A DNA stretch of 20,952 nt, taken from NCBI GenBank assembly GCA_031254445.1, contig JAIRUL010000119.1:1-20952 (forward strand), given 5' to 3'. The DNA comes from Chitinispirillales bacterium. Its GTDB lineage: Bacteria; Fibrobacterota; Chitinivibrionia; Chitinivibrionales; Chitinispirillaceae. This document shows positions 7,513-14,088 of this stretch, one piece after another. The stretch's first letter is position 1, and every line of letters begins with the position of its first letter. The translations under genes were made by a program, and so were the position numbers. The notes below the pieces were generated by a model. That model was not told the origin of the DNA. It worked only from the letters and a program-made list of their open reading frames with translations, and did not search any database.

Positions 7513-8766
7513 ATGAAAGAATTGCAGAAAGCCGTAATCACCGGCCTCGGCATGGTCTCGCCGGCGGGCAACACGGTCTTTGACTCTTGGGCGGCCCTGC
7601 TTTCGGGCAAAAGCGCGGCGGGGCCTATCACCCGGTTTGACTGCTCGCAGTTTCGGACGCGCTTCGCTTGCGAGGTTAAGGGGTTTGACGCGGGGGCGTA
7701 CTTCGACGCCAAGGAGGCGCGGGGGATGGACTTGTATACGCAGTACGCGGTCGCGGCGGCGGCTCAGGCGTTTGGCGACGCGGGGCTCGGCGCCGTTCCG
7801 GGCGACCCGTTTCGGCGCGGGGTGATTTTCGCCTCGGGGATAGGCGGGATCAATACGCTTCAGGAGGAGCTCTTCAAGTACGCGCAGGCGGGCGGCGGCA
7901 AGCCGCGCTTTTCGCCGTTTATGGTTCCGAAGATGATAAGCAACATCGCCGCGGGGGTCATCGCGCTAAAGTACGGGTTTCGCGGCGCGAACTACGCCAC
8001 GGTCAGCGCCTGCGCCTCGTCGTCGCACGCGCTGATAGACGCGCTGAACCTCGTCCGCCTCGGCAAAGCCGACGTGATAATCGCAGGCGGCTCCGAGGCG
8101 CCGATAAACGTTACGGGCGTCGGCGGGTTCGGGGCGCTGCGGGCGCTCTCGGAGAGGAACGGCGATCCGGCTACCGCGTCGCGGCCTTTCGACAAGGAGC
8201 GCGACGGATTTGTCCTCGGCGAGGGCGCGGCGGCGCTCGTCGTCGAGTCGCTCGCGCACGCAAAGGCCAGGGGCGCGCGCATCTACGCCGAGCTCGCGGG
8301 GGGCGGCATGACCGCCGACGCGTTCCACTCGACCCTGCCGCACCCCGACGGCGCGGCGGTCGAAAGGGCGATGGCGTTTGCGCTCGACGACGCGGGCGTG
8401 AACACGGAAGAGGTAGGGTACATCAACTTACACGCCACATCGACGCCGGCGGGCGACGGGCCGGAGATAGGCGCGGTCGGGAGGCTGTTCAAAAATTCGC
8501 TTGACAAACTCCACGTCAGCGGGACAAAGTCCATGACCGGGCACTTGCTCGGCGGCGTCGGGGCGCTGGAGGCGGCGATTACGGTTTTGTCAATATACAA
8601 GGGGATGATTCCTCCGACAATCAACACAGTAAACGTCGACCCGGAATTGGATGTCCGCGTTGACTTGACGCTAGGGAAGGCTGTCGAGAAAGTGGTTGGC
8701 GTCGCGATGACTAATAGCTTTGGGTTCGGCGGGCAGAATGCTTGCATTGTTTTTAGGCGTACGTAA
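7513..8766 (+). CDS. fabF: beta-ketoacyl-ACP synthase II (FabF)
   Basis: FabF catalyses the decarboxylative condensation of malonyl-ACP with acyl-ACP in fatty acid elongation, in the cytoplasm. The 417-residue length is normal for the family. The thiolase-fold catalytic triad is complete: C167 in SACASSSHA, H308 in LHATSTPAGD and H344 in GTKSMTGHLLGGVGA. The N-terminus (VITGLGMVSPAGN) and the C-terminus (NSFGFGGQNACIVF) are both typical, so the ORF is intact. The start has only a weak GGA about 7 nt upstream. No acyl carrier protein or other fab gene lies beside it; murG follows after 14 bases and is probably cotranscribed. A KAS domain from a secondary-metabolite cluster is unlikely given its ordinary length and motifs. 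Confidence 0.95.
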   Translation: MKELQKAVITGLGMVSPAGNTVFDSWAALLSGKSAAGPITRFDCSQFRTRFACEVKGFDAGAYFDAKEARGMDLYTQYAVAAAAQAFGDAGLGAVPGDPFRRGVIFASGIGGINTLQEELFKYAQAGGGKPRFSPFMVPKMISNIAAGVIALKYGFRGANYATVSACASSSHALIDALNLVRLGKADVIIAGGSEAPINVTGVGGFGALRALSERNGDPATASRPFDKERDGFVLGEGAAALVVESLAHAKARGARIYAELAGGGMTADAFHSTLPHPDGAAVERAMAFALDDAGVNTEEVGYINLHATSTPAGDGPEIGAVGRLFKNSLDKLHVSGTKSMTGHLLGGVGALEAAITVLSIYKGMIPPTINTVNVDPELDVRVDLTLGKAVEKVVGVAMTNSFGFGGQNACIVFRRT

Positions 8767-8780
8767 GGACTATTATATCT

Positions 8781-9842
8781 ATGAAAAAAATTTTGCTTAC
8801 AGGCGGCGGCACGGCTGGGCACGTCACACCGAACATCGCGCTTATCAGCGGGCTTATAGGCATGGGGTTTGAGGCGCATTACGTAGGCACTCGCGGGGGG
8901 ATGGAGCGCGGGCTTATTGACAAGGCGGGGATACCGTACCACTGCATAAGCGCGGGGAAGCTGCGGCGTTACTTTGATTTTAGGAATTTTACAGATATGT
9001 TTAGGATTGCGCTTGGATTCTTTCAGGCGCTCGCGCTTTTAATAAAGCTGCGCCCCAAAATCCTATTCAGCAAAGGCGGTTTCGTCTCCTGCCCCGTCGT
9101 TTGGGCGGCGTGGGTTTGCGGGGTGCCGGTTGTCATCCACGAATCCGACATCACCCCGGGGCTTGCCAATAGGCTATCCATACCGTTCGCGAAAAAGGTT
9201 TGCTTCAGCTTCCCCGAGACCGAGGCGCGCTTGCCTCCGCGCAAGCGCGTGATGACGGGGCTGCCGGTGCGGGAAGAGCTCTTTAGCGGCGACGCGGAGC
9301 GGGGCAGGGAGCTTTGCGGGTTTGACGACGGCAAGCCGGCAATCATGGTTATAGGCGGAAGCCTTGGCGCCCAAGCGGTGAACGAGGCGGTCCGCGGCGG
9401 GCTCGACATGCTGCTTAGCGATTTCAACATCTGCCACATCTGCGGCAAGGGCGGCAAGGCCCCAGGGGCGCGCAAGGGGTACTGCCAGTTCGAGTACGTC
9501 GGCGACGGGCTGCCGGACATCTTCGCCATGGCGGACATGGCCATATCGCGGGCGGGCGCGACGACCCTCTTCGAGCTTTTGGCCGCGGCAAAACCCGCGC
9601 TGCTCATCCCGCTTGGGACGGCGGCGAGCCGCGGCGACCAGATACTCAACGCGCGCTCGTTCGAGAAGCTCGGATACTGCAAGGTGCTGGCGCAAGAGGG
9701 GCTTAACGGGGCTATCCTCGCGGAAAATGTCAAGGCGTTGTGGGACGATAGGGAAAAGTGCGCCGGCGCGATGAAGCGGGCGGAGCCGGTCAAGGCGGTC
9801 GAGAGGGTTTTGGGGGTTATCGGGGAATTGGCCGGCGATTAG
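8781..9842 (+). CDS. murG: MurG, UDP-GlcNAc transferase forming lipid II
   Basis: MurG transfers GlcNAc from UDP-GlcNAc onto lipid I at the inner face of the cytoplasmic membrane to give lipid II for peptidoglycan. The 353 residues match the family. The N-terminal lipid-substrate motif GGGTAGHVTPN is at 8-18 (H14), followed by a membrane-associating hydrophobic stretch near residues 73-90, LFSKGGFVSCPVV, HESDITPGLANR, the second-domain loop GGSLGAQAVN and the sugar-nucleotide site RAGATTLFELLAAAKPALLIPL. By eye the N-terminal third looks more like Firmicutes/Treponema MurG than the E. coli type. It is encoded away from other division and wall (dcw) genes, directly behind fabF with a 14-base gap and an AAGGA about 11 nt before the ATG. 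Confidence 0.95.
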   Translation: MKKILLTGGGTAGHVTPNIALISGLIGMGFEAHYVGTRGGMERGLIDKAGIPYHCISAGKLRRYFDFRNFTDMFRIALGFFQALALLIKLRPKILFSKGGFVSCPVVWAAWVCGVPVVIHESDITPGLANRLSIPFAKKVCFSFPETEARLPPRKRVMTGLPVREELFSGDAERGRELCGFDDGKPAIMVIGGSLGAQAVNEAVRGGLDMLLSDFNICHICGKGGKAPGARKGYCQFEYVGDGLPDIFAMADMAISRAGATTLFELLAAAKPALLIPLGTAASRGDQILNARSFEKLGYCKVLAQEGLNGAILAENVKALWDDREKCAGAMKRAEPVKAVERVLGVIGELAGD

Positions 9843-9843
9843 C

Positions 9844-9867
9844 AGGGGCAAGGCGCGCCTTGCCCCT
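9844..9867. repeat. perfect 24-bp palindrome between convergent genes
   Basis: The arms AGGGGCAAGGCG and CGCCTTGCCCCT are exact reverse complements. The palindrome begins one base after the murG stop and lies between convergent murG and the VOC-protein gene. As RNA it would fold on both strands and could act as a bidirectional 3'-end hairpin, although no T-tract follows. Confidence 0.8.
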
Positions 9868-9902
9868 ACGTCTACGTCTACGCCCCTGCGGCGTTGAGCC
9901 GC
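9866..9902. repeat. CTACGT hexamer repeats plus second hairpin
   Basis: Three units CTACGT, CTACGT and CTACGC (9866-9883) continue from the palindrome, followed by a GCGGC-GTTGA-GCCGC hairpin (9888-9902) just before the stop of the minus-strand VOC gene. The order of hairpin, hexamer array and gene end recalls the element at 5229-5341, although the base sequence differs. Confidence 0.6.
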
Positions 9903-9905
9903 CGC

Positions 9906-11231
9906 CTACCAATCCGCCTCTACGTCTATGCCCACTATCTGCGAGCTGTCCGGCGTGTATTGGTGTATCTCGAAGCTGTTTCCGTCGGGGTCTTTCAGCC
10001 AAATTTGGTAAGTAGAGTCGCTGCCCAATTTTTTGGGCGTAAACTCTACCCCGCGGGCGGTCAGCGACTCCGTCGCGGCGTCGATGTCCGGCGTTTCGAG
10101 GCAGAAGTGGGCGAGTTTTCCCGGCGCCTCCGCGGAGCGCGACGCGTCTTCAAATATCTCTATGAAATTGCCGCCGCCGAACTCTAAGTATATGCCGAAG
10201 AGCTTGCCGTTTTTGTTGAAAGCGAAGCGCTTTTGGAAGCCGATTTTCGAATAGTACTCCACCGACCGTTCAAGGTTCTCCACGTAGATGCACACGTGCG
10301 CTATCTTTGTGAAGAGAGGCGGCGGGGGCAGCGGCTTCTCCTCCGCCTGCGGCGCGGCGGCGGATACGTCGAACTCAGCCTCGGCTGGGCTGCCATCCTC
10401 CGGCTCCCAACCTATCTCCCACTCCGCGCTTGCCGGTTCCTCCGCTTGGGGTTGGCTGATTTCAAAGACGCCCGAATCAGCGGCTGCGGGTTCGGCGGGG
10501 GAAGCGTTCAATTCAAAGACCCCTGAATCGGTGGCAGCGGGCTCTTCGGCGGGAACCGCCATCTCAAAAACCCCCGAATCGGTGATAACGGGCTCGCCGG
10601 GCGCGGACGGCTCCTCGGCGGGTTCCCCGGCGGGAACCGCCGTCTCAAACACCCCCGAAGCGGCGGCGACGGGCTCGTCGGGCATGGACGGCCCTTCGGC
10701 GGGCTCCCCGGCGGGAACCGCCATCTCAAAAACCCCCGAATCGGTGATAACGGGCTCGTCGGGCGCGGACGGCCCTTCGGCGGGTTTCCCGGCGGGAACC
10801 GTCATCTCAAAAACCCCCGAATCGGCGGCGACGGGCTCGTCGGGCGCGGACGAAGCTCTCGCGGCATCGTTATTCAGCAGCGAGCCGCCCGCCTGCTCTA
10901 CCTTGTCGGCTATTTTGCGGAACAATTTGGATAGGAACCCGCTCTTTTGCCCGGGGGCGCCGTCGCCGATATCGGCAAATTCGTCCGCAACCTCTTCTTG
11001 GGGCGATGGGCCGACGTCAAAATCATCCTCCGCGTCGTTTTGCGGCGACGGGCCAAAATCAAATTCGCCGACGTCCGCGCCGGCCGCCGCGTGCGGGTGC
11101 GCCATCGCTTGCCGCAGCGTTTCCGCAGGGTAGCTGTTGGTCTCCGTCTCTATGGGTTCTGTGGGCGGCGGGGTAACGGTCAGCTCAAATATATCGACTT
11201 CGCCGCTATTTTCGTTATCGCTACTGTGCAT
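9906..11231 (-). CDS. repeat-rich acidic protein with C-terminal glyoxalase/VOC domain
   Basis: From the ATG at 11231 this is a 441-residue two-part protein. Residues 1-305 are acidic, Pro/Ala/Glu-rich and probably disordered. They hold a possible amphipathic helix (FLSKLFRKIADKVEQ, 99-113), two F-D-x-G-P-S-P-Q units (57-64, 71-78) and six SGVFE motifs at 138, 165, 192, 219, 236 and 253. Residues 307-428 form a VOC/glyoxalase domain with the four usual metal-ligand positions kept: H312, E358, H375 and E421. VOC enzymes are metal-dependent isomerases, lyases or dioxygenases; the substrate here cannot be told. There is no signal peptide, so it is probably cytoplasmic. GGAGG lies 5 nt before the chosen ATG; a TTG four codons upstream would overlap that site and was rejected. 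It is convergent with murG and divergent from the HDOD operon. Confidence 0.85.
   Translation of the reverse strand: MHSSDNENSGEVDIFELTVTPPPTEPIETETNSYPAETLRQAMAHPHAAAGADVGEFDFGPSPQNDAEDDFDVGPSPQEEVADEFADIGDGAPGQKSGFLSKLFRKIADKVEQAGGSLLNNDAARASSAPDEPVAADSGVFEMTVPAGKPAEGPSAPDEPVITDSGVFEMAVPAGEPAEGPSMPDEPVAAASGVFETAVPAGEPAEEPSAPGEPVITDSGVFEMAVPAEEPAATDSGVFELNASPAEPAAADSGVFEISQPQAEEPASAEWEIGWEPEDGSPAEAEFDVSAAAPQAEEKPLPPPPLFTKIAHVCIYVENLERSVEYYSKIGFQKRFAFNKNGKLFGIYLEFGGGNFIEIFEDASRSAEAPGKLAHFCLETPDIDAATESLTARGVEFTPKKLGSDSTYQIWLKDPDGNSFEIHQYTPDSSQIVGIDVEADW
10452..10841 (-). repeat. in-frame tandem repeats encoding SGVFE units (81 bp, then 51 bp)
   Basis: Within the VOC gene the first four SGVFE motifs are spaced exactly 27 residues apart (81 bp) and the next two 17 residues apart (51 bp). 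The long unit reads roughly PDEPVxxDSGVFEMxVPAGxP followed by AEGPSA. DNA similarity between units is high enough to see by eye, so the region probably grew by recent tandem duplication and may vary in copy number between strains. Confidence 0.85.
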
Positions 11232-11360
11232 CAATACCTCCAATAATATCGCTAAGTACGGTTAGCCGCAAAATTTAATAATCTCCGGTACGGCGAGTAA
11301 ATTGCGGCGCTACATAACAATATATTAAATGTAATAATGAAAATCAACCAACAGCGGCTA

Positions 11361-11399
11361 TAAAATCAAATTCAAAAGATTTAAATTTTTTTGATTTTA
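11361..11399. promoter_or_regulatory. A/T-rich inverted repeat just upstream of the HDOD promoter
   Basis: TAAAATCAAA (11361-11370) and TTTGATTTTA (11390-11399) are exact reverse complements around an A/T-rich centre, ending 6 bases before the -35 box. Position and symmetry fit an operator or UP-like element. The word TAAAATCAAATTC (11361-11373) also occurs at 5212-5224 beside repeat copy 1, so this could instead be a relic of that repeat family. Confidence 0.45.
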
Positions 11400-11405
11400 A
11401 AGGTT

Positions 11406-11434
11406 TTGACTTTCCCCGCCCATGATTGTACAAT
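11406..11434 (+). promoter_or_regulatory. sigma70-type promoter of the HDOD-DRTGG-PHP operon
   Basis: TTGACT (11406-11411), a 17-bp spacer and TACAAT (11429-11434) form a near-consensus promoter. The predicted transcript starts near 11441 and carries a leader of about 78 nt before the HDOD ATG. Confidence 0.78.
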
Positions 11435-11518
11435 GAGTATGGACTATGGACGGTTGGCGTCTACCCCTCTAAAATTAATCGCAGAAATAAATAATAAAGG
11501 ATAAAAACCGGGCGCAAG

Positions 11519-12391
11519 ATGAACTATAATATAGAAGAGCTGCAGGACAAAATAAAAACTATCGCGAACCTGCCGACGCTGCCGCATATCGCCTCGCGGC
11601 TTATGCGGATAGTGAACTCGCCGACCACCTCCGCCGACACCGTTGCGACGCTTGTCTCTCAGGACATCTCTCTGAGCGCCAAGGTGCTGCGCCTCGCCAA
11701 CAGCGCGTTTTACGGCATACCGCGCAGCATAAACACGCTGAACAACGCGGTTATCATACTCGGCTTCAAGATTATACAGACAATGGTCTTGAGCCTGACG
11801 GTCTTTGACATGTTCAACAGCGACGACGACGACGCGCCGGCGGTTTTCGACCGAAACGCCTTTTGGAACCATTCGCTTAGGTGCGCGGTGATAGCGCGGC
11901 TGCTCGCGCACAAGCGGAAGCGGAACTACGCGCTCGACCCCGAGGAGGCTTTCTGCGCGGGGCTCCTGCACGACGTAGGGAAAGTGGTGATGGAGCAGTA
12001 CCTGAACCTAGACTTCCACAAGGCGCTGCACCACGCGCGGATGAACGGGATGTCGAGCTTTGAGGCGGAGAAGGAGGTTTTGGGCTACACGCACTGCGAC
12101 GTGGCGTCGTGGCTGACGGGCACATGGTCGCTGCCGGACGAAATAGAGCAGCCCCTTGTCTGCCACCACGAGCCGGAGGACGCGACAATCTGCGCCGACG
12201 CGGTGATGATATGCCACGCGGCGGACATCTTGAGCAAGATCGACGCCGACAGCCCCGCGGCGGCGGAGGCGGCGGTCGCGGAGCTGGACCCCAAGGCGAA
12301 GATGCTCGGGCTCGACGCGCGGGATTTGGCGGACGTGATAGGCGAGATACCTGCGGAGATGGAGCGGGCATCGATGCTTATAAAGAGGTAG
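11519..12391 (+). CDS. HDOD domain regulatory protein
   Basis: This 290-residue protein consists almost wholly of an HDOD domain. Its opening (IANLPTLPHIASRLMRIVNSP, starting at about residue 15), LSAKVLRLANSAFYG (52-66), INTLNNAVIILGF (71-83) and GLLHDVGK with H151/D152 are all family landmarks. HDOD proteins are relatives of HD phosphohydrolases, often catalytically silent, and serve as signalling or scaffold modules in c-di-GMP, motility and stress pathways. The C-terminal Ala/Asp-rich stretch shows no further domain. The start has only a weak purine-rich site (GCAAG) next to it, and AAAGGA is farther off. It is the first gene of an operon with DRTGG (30-base gap) and PHP genes, behind the promoter at 11406-11434. 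Confidence 0.9.
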   Translation: MNYNIEELQDKIKTIANLPTLPHIASRLMRIVNSPTTSADTVATLVSQDISLSAKVLRLANSAFYGIPRSINTLNNAVIILGFKIIQTMVLSLTVFDMFNSDDDDAPAVFDRNAFWNHSLRCAVIARLLAHKRKRNYALDPEEAFCAGLLHDVGKVVMEQYLNLDFHKALHHARMNGMSSFEAEKEVLGYTHCDVASWLTGTWSLPDEIEQPLVCHHEPEDATICADAVMICHAADILSKIDADSPAAAEAAVAELDPKAKMLGLDARDLADVIGEIPAEMERASMLIKR

Positions 12392-12421
12392 TTAGGGTCA
12401 AAACCACCGGAAAGGCGCAAC

Positions 12422-12754
12422 ATGAAAGCAAGCGAATTAGCCGCGGCCTTGGGCATGAAAATCGTCCAGCCAGCGGGCGCGGACGAGGAGGTCACCTCCG
12501 GCTACACGTCGGATCTCTTGAGCGACGTGATGGCCAACGCCTCGGACGGCTGCGCGCTCATCACCATCCAGGCGCACGTCAACACCATCGCGGTCGCCGC
12601 TTTGGCGGGGGTCTCGGCGGTGATAATCTGCAACGACCACCCGATCCCCGGCGACATGGTGGAGGCGGCCGAGCGGGAGGGGATCGCGGTGCTGCAAACG
12701 GAGAAGAACCAGTTCACGGCGTCGCACCTAGTGTACGCCAAGATTATGGGGTGA
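12422..12754 (+). CDS. DRTGG domain protein
   Basis: This small single-domain protein of 110 residues has the DRTGG fold pattern: an N-terminal helix (MKASELAAALGMKIV), a G-Y-T-S-D-L-L-S-D-V segment at about 27-36, ALITIQAHVNTIAVAALAGVSAVIIC at about 45-70, and a closing strand-helix GIAVLQTEKNQFTASHLVYA. Such domains occur as free-standing genes beside PHP and histidine-kinase genes in clusters linked to [FeFe] hydrogenases and NADH-binding subunits, mainly in anaerobes; their exact role is unsettled and probably regulatory. An AAAGG lies 6 nt before the ATG. The PHP gene starts 43 bases downstream, in keeping with that pairing, but no hydrogenase gene is visible in this window. Confidence 0.82.
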   Translation: MKASELAAALGMKIVQPAGADEEVTSGYTSDLLSDVMANASDGCALITIQAHVNTIAVAALAGVSAVIICNDHPIPGDMVEAAEREGIAVLQTEKNQFTASHLVYAKIMG

Positions 12755-12797
12755 CGTTCAACTAAACCTATCACCCTCAACCGCCGATTTTTAGACT

Positions 12798-13562
12798 ATG
12801 CTCTACCGCGCCGACCTGCACATCCACTCTTGCCTCTCCCCCTGCGGCTCCCTCGACATGTCGCCGCGGGCGATTGTCGAGCGGGCCGGGGAGGTGGGGG
12901 TGAACTGCCTCGCGCTCACCGACCACAACTCCGCCGGGAACTGCGCGGCCATGGCGCGCCTCTGCGAGCGCGCGGGCATACTGTTCTTCCCCGGGCTTGA
13001 GGTCACCACGGCGGAGGAGGCGCACATCGTCTGCCTCTTCGGAGGCGTCGACGCGGCGGCGGAGCTTGGCCGGATAGTGCGCGAGGCGCTGCCGCGCGTG
13101 GAGAACATCCCCGAAAAGTTCGGCGACCAAGCGCTCGTGAACGAGGAGGACGAAATAGAGGGCTTCGAGGAGCGGTATCTCGGGCTCGCCTGCGGGCTTA
13201 GCATAGACGAATTGCGCGTCCGGGTGGCGGCGTTAGGCGGGCTCTTTATAGCCGCGCACGTCGATAAGCCGCGCTTTAGCGTGATATCGCAGCTTGGTTT
13301 TTTGTCCGGGGAGTTTTCCGCGGCGGAGCTATCCCGCGCCGGGGCGATGCGTGAGGAGGCGCGGAAGCTCACTAAGGGGTACGCGGCGGTCAGCGCGTCG
13401 GACTCCCACTACCTTCACACCATCGGGAGCGCCTACGTCGAGTTCGAGTCCGGCAGCGCGGACATCGCTGGCTATGGGCAAGCGTTGCAAGAGAGGCGGG
13501 CAAAATTGGTTATTTTTGACCGCGCCTTCAGGACGGCGCCGGCGGCGCGCGGAGAGGCATAG
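12798..13562 (+). CDS. PHP domain phosphoesterase
   Basis: This 254-residue PHP protein is a predicted metal-dependent phosphoesterase. All motif positions are visible: DLHIHSCLSPCG with H8/H10, LTDHNS with D42/H43, the GLEVTT segment with E68, H76, IAAHVDKP with H154, and SASDSHYL with D202/H204. The layout resembles the free-standing YciV/TrpH-like PHP proteins that act on nucleotide 3',5'-bisphosphates or short RNA ends, but the DLHIHSxLSPCG variant is the one I associate with DRTGG/hydrogenase neighbourhoods, where the substrate is unknown. There is no good ribosome-binding site before the ATG, so it may depend on read-through or coupling from the DRTGG gene 43 bases upstream. It is convergent with the DUF2934 gene; a hairpin at 13578-13601 lies between them. 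Confidence 0.9.
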   Translation: MLYRADLHIHSCLSPCGSLDMSPRAIVERAGEVGVNCLALTDHNSAGNCAAMARLCERAGILFFPGLEVTTAEEAHIVCLFGGVDAAAELGRIVREALPRVENIPEKFGDQALVNEEDEIEGFEERYLGLACGLSIDELRVRVAALGGLFIAAHVDKPRFSVISQLGFLSGEFSAAELSRAGAMREEARKLTKGYAAVSASDSHYLHTIGSAYVEFESGSADIAGYGQALQERRAKLVIFDRAFRTAPAARGEA

Positions 13563-13577
13563 GGTACGGGCCGGCCG

Positions 13578-13601
13578 GCCTCCGCCTACGCGAACGGAGG
13601 C
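13578..13601. repeat. inverted repeat between convergent genes
   Basis: GCCTCCG (13578-13584) and CGGAGGC (13595-13601) form a perfect 7-bp stem with a 10-base loop, flanked by GGCCGGCC-like sequence. It lies in the 52-base space between the PHP and DUF2934 stops. No T-tract follows on either strand, so termination is only a guess. Confidence 0.5.
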
Positions 13602-13614
13602 TGCGGGCCGCGCA

Positions 13615-13956
13615 TTACCTTTTGACAGGGGCCTTTTTGACGACGACCTTTTTGGCCGGCGCGGCGGCGACCGGCGCGGGCGCGGCTACCTTGGGCGCGG
13701 GGGTCGGAGCGGCCTTGACCTCTACCTTAGGGGCAGGGGCGGCGGGCTTAACCTCCGCTTTGGGCGCGGTCGCGGCGACGACGGGCTTTATGTCGGGCGC
13801 CTTGGGCTTCGCGGCCTCCTTCTTCTTCAGCTCCGCCGTCACCTCTTTCTCGGCCTGAATCCAGTCCAACTGGGGATCGCCCGGTACGCGGCCACGCCTC
13901 TCATAGATCTCGTAGGCCTTTTCCTGAATAAGTTGTTCTATCGACTTATTCGACAC
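13615..13956 (-). CDS. DUF2934 protein with Lys/Ala/Pro-rich tail
   Basis: This protein has 113 residues. Residues 5-42 (IEQLIQEKAYEIYERRGRV onward, with DWIQAEKEV at 31-39) match the short DUF2934 helical domain, whose function is unknown. The rest is a low-complexity tail of K, A, P and V ending KKVVVKKAPVKR, similar in composition to histone H1-like bacterial tails and so possibly nucleic-acid binding. The start is GTG: AGGAGG sits 6 nt upstream, and the nearby ATG (13958) is in another frame and would not give this protein. It is divergent from the dynamin-like gene, with a 132-base space between them in which I see no clear promoter. Confidence 0.78.
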   Translation of the reverse strand: MSNKSIEQLIQEKAYEIYERRGRVPGDPQLDWIQAEKEVTAELKKKEAAKPKAPDIKPVVAATAPKAEVKPAAPAPKVEVKAAPTPAPKVAAPAPVAAAPAKKVVVKKAPVKR

Positions 13957-14088
13957 ATTAACCCTCCTTTCGGTATGGGGCTACAAAAATAATTTACGGA
14001 AATACACGCTAAGACGAAATATAATTTATGCGCCGCAAGAAATCAAAAAAAAATTTCATGGTTGTCATATTGTATATTTTAGATACCT

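Noticed and set aside
10288..11133. 281-codon plus-strand frame opposite the VOC-protein repeats
   Set aside because: Its repeats are the mirror of the minus-strand 81-bp coding repeats; it has no ribosome-binding site and no recognisable domain.
11232..11243. TTG start four codons upstream for the VOC-domain protein
   Set aside because: It would overlap the GGAGG ribosome-binding site that stands at ideal distance from the ATG at 11231.
12109..12765. 218-codon plus-strand frame spanning the HDOD and DRTGG genes
   Set aside because: Runs out of frame through two recognisable genes, Arg/Gly-rich and without domain features.
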